Assembly: GCA_017939025.1 (NCBI GenBank) | Contig: JAGBAI010000086.1 | Span: forward strand, 1 to 42,125 | Reading direction: 5' to 3' | Source of the DNA: Oscillospiraceae bacterium | GTDB taxonomy: Bacteria > Bacillota_A > Clostridia > Oscillospirales > Oscillospiraceae | DNA: 42,125 nucleotides | Part shown: positions 38,698 to 42,125 of the stretch, piece by piece | Layout of the letters: each line of letters opens with the position of its first letter | Numbering within the stretch: the stretch's first letter is position 1 | Notes under the pieces: generated by a model | Seen by the model: only the letters and a program-made list of their open reading frames with translations | Database searches by the model: none | Told to the model about the DNA's origin: nothing | Program-made: the position numbers and the translations under genes

Positions 38698-40056
38698 TCA
38701 GTCGATGATGGTGGGATGTGCGCCTTCAGCCTTTTTCAGCCACTTCAGCAGACGCTTACGCATATCTGCCTTGATCTCTGCGTATGCAGGATCCGCAACT
38801 ACGTTGTTCAGCTGATGGGGGTCTACACGCATATCGTACAGGAAGTCATCTGCATAAACATCGGATGCGGCAGCCACACCGCCATGTACGCCGGGAGCGT
38901 AGACAGAGTAAGTGAAGTCGGCAGTGCGGACGCAGCGGCCAACACGGCTCTCGGAGATCTGTGCAAAGACCTCGTTGGGTCTGCTCTCGTCGTACTTCTT
39001 CTCGAATACGTCAACCAGATTCTCACCGATCATCTTGTCGCCTACGTCCACACCAGCCAGAGCCAGGAAGGTCTTGGGCAGGCTCTCGGTGCTGACCAGC
39101 TCCTCCACGACCTTGCCGCCCTTGAAGGGACCACCGGCAATGACCAGAGGCACATGGAGGCAGCCGTCATGGCAGGAACGCTTGTAATCATCGTATCCAT
39201 TCAGATGAGCATCGGTGTTACGGGTCTTGAAGTGGGAGCCGTGGTCTGCTGCGAAGATGATGACGGTGTTGTCATACAGGCCCTTCTCCTTCAGCTTGGC
39301 AACCAGCTTGCCCAGGTTCTCGTCCAGGCTTGCACACTGACCCAGATAATCGGGATATTCCTCAGCAGCATTGCCGCCCAGAGCCTTCAGATCCTCAGGC
39401 AGAACGAAGTTGGCGTACTTCTCCTTGGAGCCGATGGGGCCTTCGTAGTGGTTGCGGTCGTTCTGGTGGTGGGGCTCGATCTGGGAGATGGTCATGAAGA
39501 AGGGCTTCTCACCGGTGTACTGATCCAGGTATTCCAGAGCGAAATCGTTGATGCAGTCAGCACGGTAGCCCTTGAAGTCGATGCGGTTGTTGTTCTCGTC
39601 GAACACATAGCCGTCATAACCGTGGGAGGTGAACTCCAGCACGTCAGCAGTACGCCAGAAGCCGGTGTAACCACCACGCAGTTCCTGGGGGATGGCGGTG
39701 ATGGTGTAGTCGATGGTGGGCTTCTGCTCCAGCTCGCCGTCGGAAGCCAGGTGCCACTTGCCGATGTAGGCAGTTTCGTAACCGGCATCCTTCTCCATGT
39801 ACTCACCCAGGGTCTTAACGCCCTTGGGCAGCATCACATTGTTGCGGAAGCAGCCGGTCTCAGTGGGGTACTTACCGGTCTGGAACAGGGCACGGCAGGG
39901 ACCGCAGACGGGCTGGGGAGTGAAAGCATTCTCAAACTTCACGCCCTCAGCAGCCAGCTTATCCAGGTTGGGGGTAATGTCCAGGGGCTGGCCGTAGCAG
40001 CCGCAGGTGTCCCAGCGCTGCTGGTCGGTGAAATAAAAGATAATGTTGTTAGCCAT
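38698..40056 (-). CDS. Cytosolic type I sulfatase with Cys-type formylglycine motif
   Basis: A 452-residue sulfatase. The metal-binding start NIIFYFTDQQRWDTCG is at residues 4-19, and the modification motif CGPCR at 51-55 is a C-x-P-x-R site, so Cys 51 becomes formylglycine. GKWHLASDG and ADHGSHF supply further active-site Lys, His and Asp. There is no signal peptide: the active fold starts at the second residue, so the enzyme acts inside the cell on an imported sulfate ester. The start overlaps the end of tctA by eight bases, so the sulfatase is made together with a tripartite transporter. The substrate is unknown; small organic sulfates fit better than polymers. Confidence 0.93.
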   Translation of the reverse strand: MANNIIFYFTDQQRWDTCGCYGQPLDITPNLDKLAAEGVKFENAFTPQPVCGPCRALFQTGKYPTETGCFRNNVMLPKGVKTLGEYMEKDAGYETAYIGKWHLASDGELEQKPTIDYTITAIPQELRGGYTGFWRTADVLEFTSHGYDGYVFDENNNRIDFKGYRADCINDFALEYLDQYTGEKPFFMTISQIEPHHQNDRNHYEGPIGSKEKYANFVLPEDLKALGGNAAEEYPDYLGQCASLDENLGKLVAKLKEKGLYDNTVIIFAADHGSHFKTRNTDAHLNGYDDYKRSCHDGCLHVPLVIAGGPFKGGKVVEELVSTESLPKTFLALAGVDVGDKMIGENLVDVFEKKYDESRPNEVFAQISESRVGRCVRTADFTYSVYAPGVHGGVAAASDVYADDFLYDMRVDPHQLNNVVADPAYAEIKADMRKRLLKWLKKAEGAHPTIID

Positions 40057-41572
40057 TGACTTTTTCCTCCTCTTTCTTTGCCTTTGCTTCCTTCATGTTG
40101 CCTCTCAGAACACCGCCGATGACGATGACGATCAGGGCAATGAAGATCCAGCAGAAGATGCTGCTGAAGAAGATCGTGGGGCTGCCGTCAGAGATCAGCA
40201 GCGCACGGCGGAAGTTGGTCTCGGTCATGCCGCCCAGGACCAGGCCCAGCAGCATAGGAACGGCGGGCAGCTCCAGTTTCCGCATCAGATAGGAGATGAC
40301 ACCGAAGATCAGAGCAACGCTCAGATCGAAGTAGTTGTTGTTAACAGAGTAAGCGCCAGCGAAGCAGAAGATAACGATGATGGGCGTCAGGATCTCAGCA
40401 GGGATGGAGACGACCTTGGCAAACAGGCCTGTCAGATAGCGGCCCTGGATCAGCATGAAAATATTGACCAGGATCAGGCCCAGCATGATGGCGTACATAA
40501 TGTCGCCGTCGGTGGTGAACAGGGACAGGCCGGGGTTCAGACCGTTGATCATCAGAGCGGACAGCATGATGGCAACACAGCCGTCGCCGGGGATACCCAG
40601 GGTCAGCAGAGGCACCAGGGTTGCGCCGCAGACAGCGTTGTTGGCGGATTCTGCTGCGGCAATGCCTTCCACAGAGCCCTTACCGAACTCTTCGGGATGC
40701 TTGGACATATTCTTGGCGGTGTTGTAGGAGAACCAGGATGCTTCGGAAGCGCCGGTACCGGGAACGATACCAACACAGGAGCCGATGATGGAGGACAGGA
40801 ACATGGGACGGATCATCCGCTTCCACTCGTCCTTGGTGATCTTGCCGTCATCCTTCTCGCCCAGCTTACCGGCCTTCAGATTCAGCTGATCCCGCTTCAG
40901 CTCGGACTTGGAGATGATCTCAACCAGAGCAAACAGACCGATCAGCACAACAGCGGTATCCAGACCCAGATACAGTCTGGAAATACCGAAGGTGAAGCGG
41001 TCATAGCTGGTCATGGGGTCAGCGCCGATGCAGGAGACCAACAGACCCAGGCAGGCAGCGATGATGCCCTTGGTCAGGCTCTTGCCGGAAACACCGGCGA
41101 TGATGGTCATGCCGAACAGACAGACCATAAAATACTCGGCAGTGCCCAGCATTGCGGAGATCTTTGCCACCTGGGGGCCCAGGAACAGCAGCACCAGGGC
41201 GGAGAAGATACCGCCGAAGGTGGAAGCATACAGTGCGATCTTCAGAGCGGCCTTGGTACGGCCCTGCTTGGACAGGGGATGACCGTCCATCATGGTGGCA
41301 GCAGCGTGGGGGGTACCGGGGGTATTGATCAGAATGGCAGACACCGATCCGCCGTAGCCGCCGGCACAGTAGATGCCCAACAGGAACATCATGCCGGGAA
41401 TGGCAGACATACTATAGGTAACAGGCAGGAACAGAATGATGCAGAGAATAACGCTCAGGCCGGGGATGGCAGCGAAAATCGCGCCGATGAGAACACCCAG
41501 GTTGATCCACAGGATGTTTTCCAGAGTAAACAGCAGACCGGAAGCAGGTCCGATATATTGCAGCATATCCAT
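40049..41572 (-). CDS. tctA: Tripartite tricarboxylate transporter large membrane subunit TctA
   Basis: A 507-residue membrane protein with about eleven to twelve helices. GVLIGAIFAAIPGLSVILCI and YCAGGYGGSVSAILINTPGTPHAAATMMDGHPL, read in parts, are the TctA signatures, repeated in the second half as GSCVGIVPGTGASEASWFSYN and LLTLGIPGDGCVAIMLSALM. With TctB and a binding protein TctC it imports organic acids using an ion gradient. AAGGAGGGGG precedes ATG 41572. The 3' end overlaps the sulfatase start, which ties the imported compound to a sulfate ester or its product. Confidence 0.94.
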   Translation of the reverse strand: MDMLQYIGPASGLLFTLENILWINLGVLIGAIFAAIPGLSVILCIILFLPVTYSMSAIPGMMFLLGIYCAGGYGGSVSAILINTPGTPHAAATMMDGHPLSKQGRTKAALKIALYASTFGGIFSALVLLFLGPQVAKISAMLGTAEYFMVCLFGMTIIAGVSGKSLTKGIIAACLGLLVSCIGADPMTSYDRFTFGISRLYLGLDTAVVLIGLFALVEIISKSELKRDQLNLKAGKLGEKDDGKITKDEWKRMIRPMFLSSIIGSCVGIVPGTGASEASWFSYNTAKNMSKHPEEFGKGSVEGIAAAESANNAVCGATLVPLLTLGIPGDGCVAIMLSALMINGLNPGLSLFTTDGDIMYAIMLGLILVNIFMLIQGRYLTGLFAKVVSIPAEILTPIIVIFCFAGAYSVNNNYFDLSVALIFGVISYLMRKLELPAVPMLLGLVLGGMTETNFRRALLISDGSPTIFFSSIFCWIFIALIVIVIGGVLRGNMKEAKAKKEEEKVNG

Positions 41573-41589
41573 ATTTCAGAACCCCCTCC

Positions 41590-42105
41590 TTAGAAACTGA
41601 CGTTCAGAACGAAACGGAATACCACCCAGATCAGCACAGCAGCACTGATGGTAATGGCATAGTAGGACTTCTTTTTGCAGCGGAAATACACCAGAAACGC
41701 AACGGCACAGAACAGGCCGCCAATGACAAACAGATCCGTAAGCTTGGCCAGCAGATAGGTCACAAGAAGAATGGCAATAATGGTCAGTGCCTTCACTTCC
41801 GCCAAAGCATTCACGGTCTTCATGACCAGAGGCTTTTTGGTGATGAGCTTCACCAGCTCGTTGCCGGTCATCAGAAGGCTCATGGCCATCATCAGGTAGG
41901 CCAGCATGGTGGGGAATGCCCGACCGTTCACTACGTCCTTTTCGGAAACGACCACCTGCTGGGGCATGATCAGCAGGATCACAATGGAAACCACCAGGAA
42001 AAGAATACCGGTAACCAGGTCGGAAGGGTAAGAGATGTTGATTTTTTCCAGCTTCTCGCCCCAGGCATCCAGCTTCTTCTCGGCATTTGCAATAAAGTTT
42101 TTCAC
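41590..42105 (-). CDS. tctB: Tripartite tricarboxylate transporter small membrane subunit TctB
   Basis: A 171-residue protein with four membrane segments and an N-terminal amphipathic stretch (MKNFIANAEKKLDAWGEKLE). SDLVTGILFLVVSIVILLIMPQ, then NGRAFPTMLAYLMMAMSLLM, follow the TctB pattern. The start is GTG 42105, with AAGGAGG about 12 bases upstream at the window edge. It is 17 bases before tctA. The binding protein TctC was not seen in the window and is probably encoded just beyond the right edge. Confidence 0.87.
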   Translation of the reverse strand: MKNFIANAEKKLDAWGEKLEKINISYPSDLVTGILFLVVSIVILLIMPQQVVVSEKDVVNGRAFPTMLAYLMMAMSLLMTGNELVKLITKKPLVMKTVNALAEVKALTIIAILLVTYLLAKLTDLFVIGGLFCAVAFLVYFRCKKKSYYAITISAAVLIWVVFRFVLNVSF

Positions 42106-42125
42106 TTGGAAGAAACGCCTCCTTA

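Noticed and set aside
40043..41593. 516-codon plus-strand open frame opposite tctA
   Set aside because: Gln/Asp/Gly-rich reverse reading of a membrane protein; the minus-strand gene has all TctA signatures.
1..42125. CRISPR arrays, tRNA or rRNA genes
   Set aside because: No regularly spaced direct repeats, cloverleaf-like sequences or rRNA signatures were noticed on reading either strand; small or diverged RNAs could be missed.

Overview
The window reads as a chromosomal stretch of a low-to-mid GC, Gram-positive anaerobe of the Clostridia, most like gut Oscillospiraceae. Support for this: strong AGGAGG-type ribosome sites, TTGACA/TATAAT promoters with 17-base spacers, an HPr kinase, a Re-citrate-synthase-like gene in place of an ordinary citrate synthase, an oxygen-sensitive (anaerobic) sulfatase maturase, many lipoproteins, and the end of a Tn916/Tn1549-like conjugative element. 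The taxonomic placement is inference from gene content. I saw no rRNA, tRNA or CRISPR array.

Layout. 1-about 3000: right end of an integrative element (KTR zinc-ribbon protein, sigma-like protein, HTH protein, small ORF, large serine recombinase) that appears to have cut a host gene whose 3' part remains at 2991-3413. 3480-6441: an envelope operon (SPFH protein, ribbon-helix-helix protein, two DUF2500-like proteins, two small membrane proteins). 6577-12065: housekeeping and enzyme genes (rpmB, hprK, RluA-type pseudouridine synthase, S51 and C26 hydrolases, YbaK-type deacylase, 2-hydroxyacid dehydrogenase). 12190-15445: three-gene operon for 2-oxoglutarate synthesis (Re-citrate-synthase-like enzyme, GntR regulator, isocitrate dehydrogenase) with its promoter and a likely operator. 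15465-19274: a possible D-alanine module (VanX-like lipoprotein and LysR gene, divergent from a frameshifted alanine symporter) plus a VanZ protein. 19361-19630: a hairpin-bounded non-coding element. 19651-25579: two lipoproteins, glutamine synthetase, cutC, aldo/keto reductase, tspO. 25745-27130: a graveyard of gene fragments (barnase, phage-type cytosine methylase, sugar acetyltransferase) next to an intact barstar gene. 27135-32782: a respiratory nitrite-ammonification locus. 33316-36139: galK-galT. 36310-42105: anaerobic sulfatase maturase, a GntR/LacI-type regulator, a cytosolic sulfatase and tripartite tricarboxylate transporter genes tctA and tctB.

The most striking locus is 27135-32782. 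Its first gene encodes one polypeptide made of an RnfG/NqrC-like membrane anchor, two FMN-binding domains with covalent-attachment motifs, and a complete pentaheme nitrite reductase (NrfA) with the special CxxCK active-site heme. A second, stand-alone NrfA lipoprotein follows three bases later, then a terminator, then the ResB/CcsA (system II) cytochrome c assembly genes. No NrfH- or NrfB-type electron donor is present, so the flavin domains may take that role: a self-contained flavin-to-heme nitrite reductase in a Gram-positive anaerobe.

Several genes touch one metabolic theme: nitrite to ammonium (NrfA), carbon skeleton for glutamate (Re-citrate synthase, isocitrate dehydrogenase) and ammonium capture (glutamine synthetase). 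A second theme is use of sulfated or galactose-containing compounds (sulfatase, its maturase, a transporter, galK-galT). Both links are inferred from proximity.
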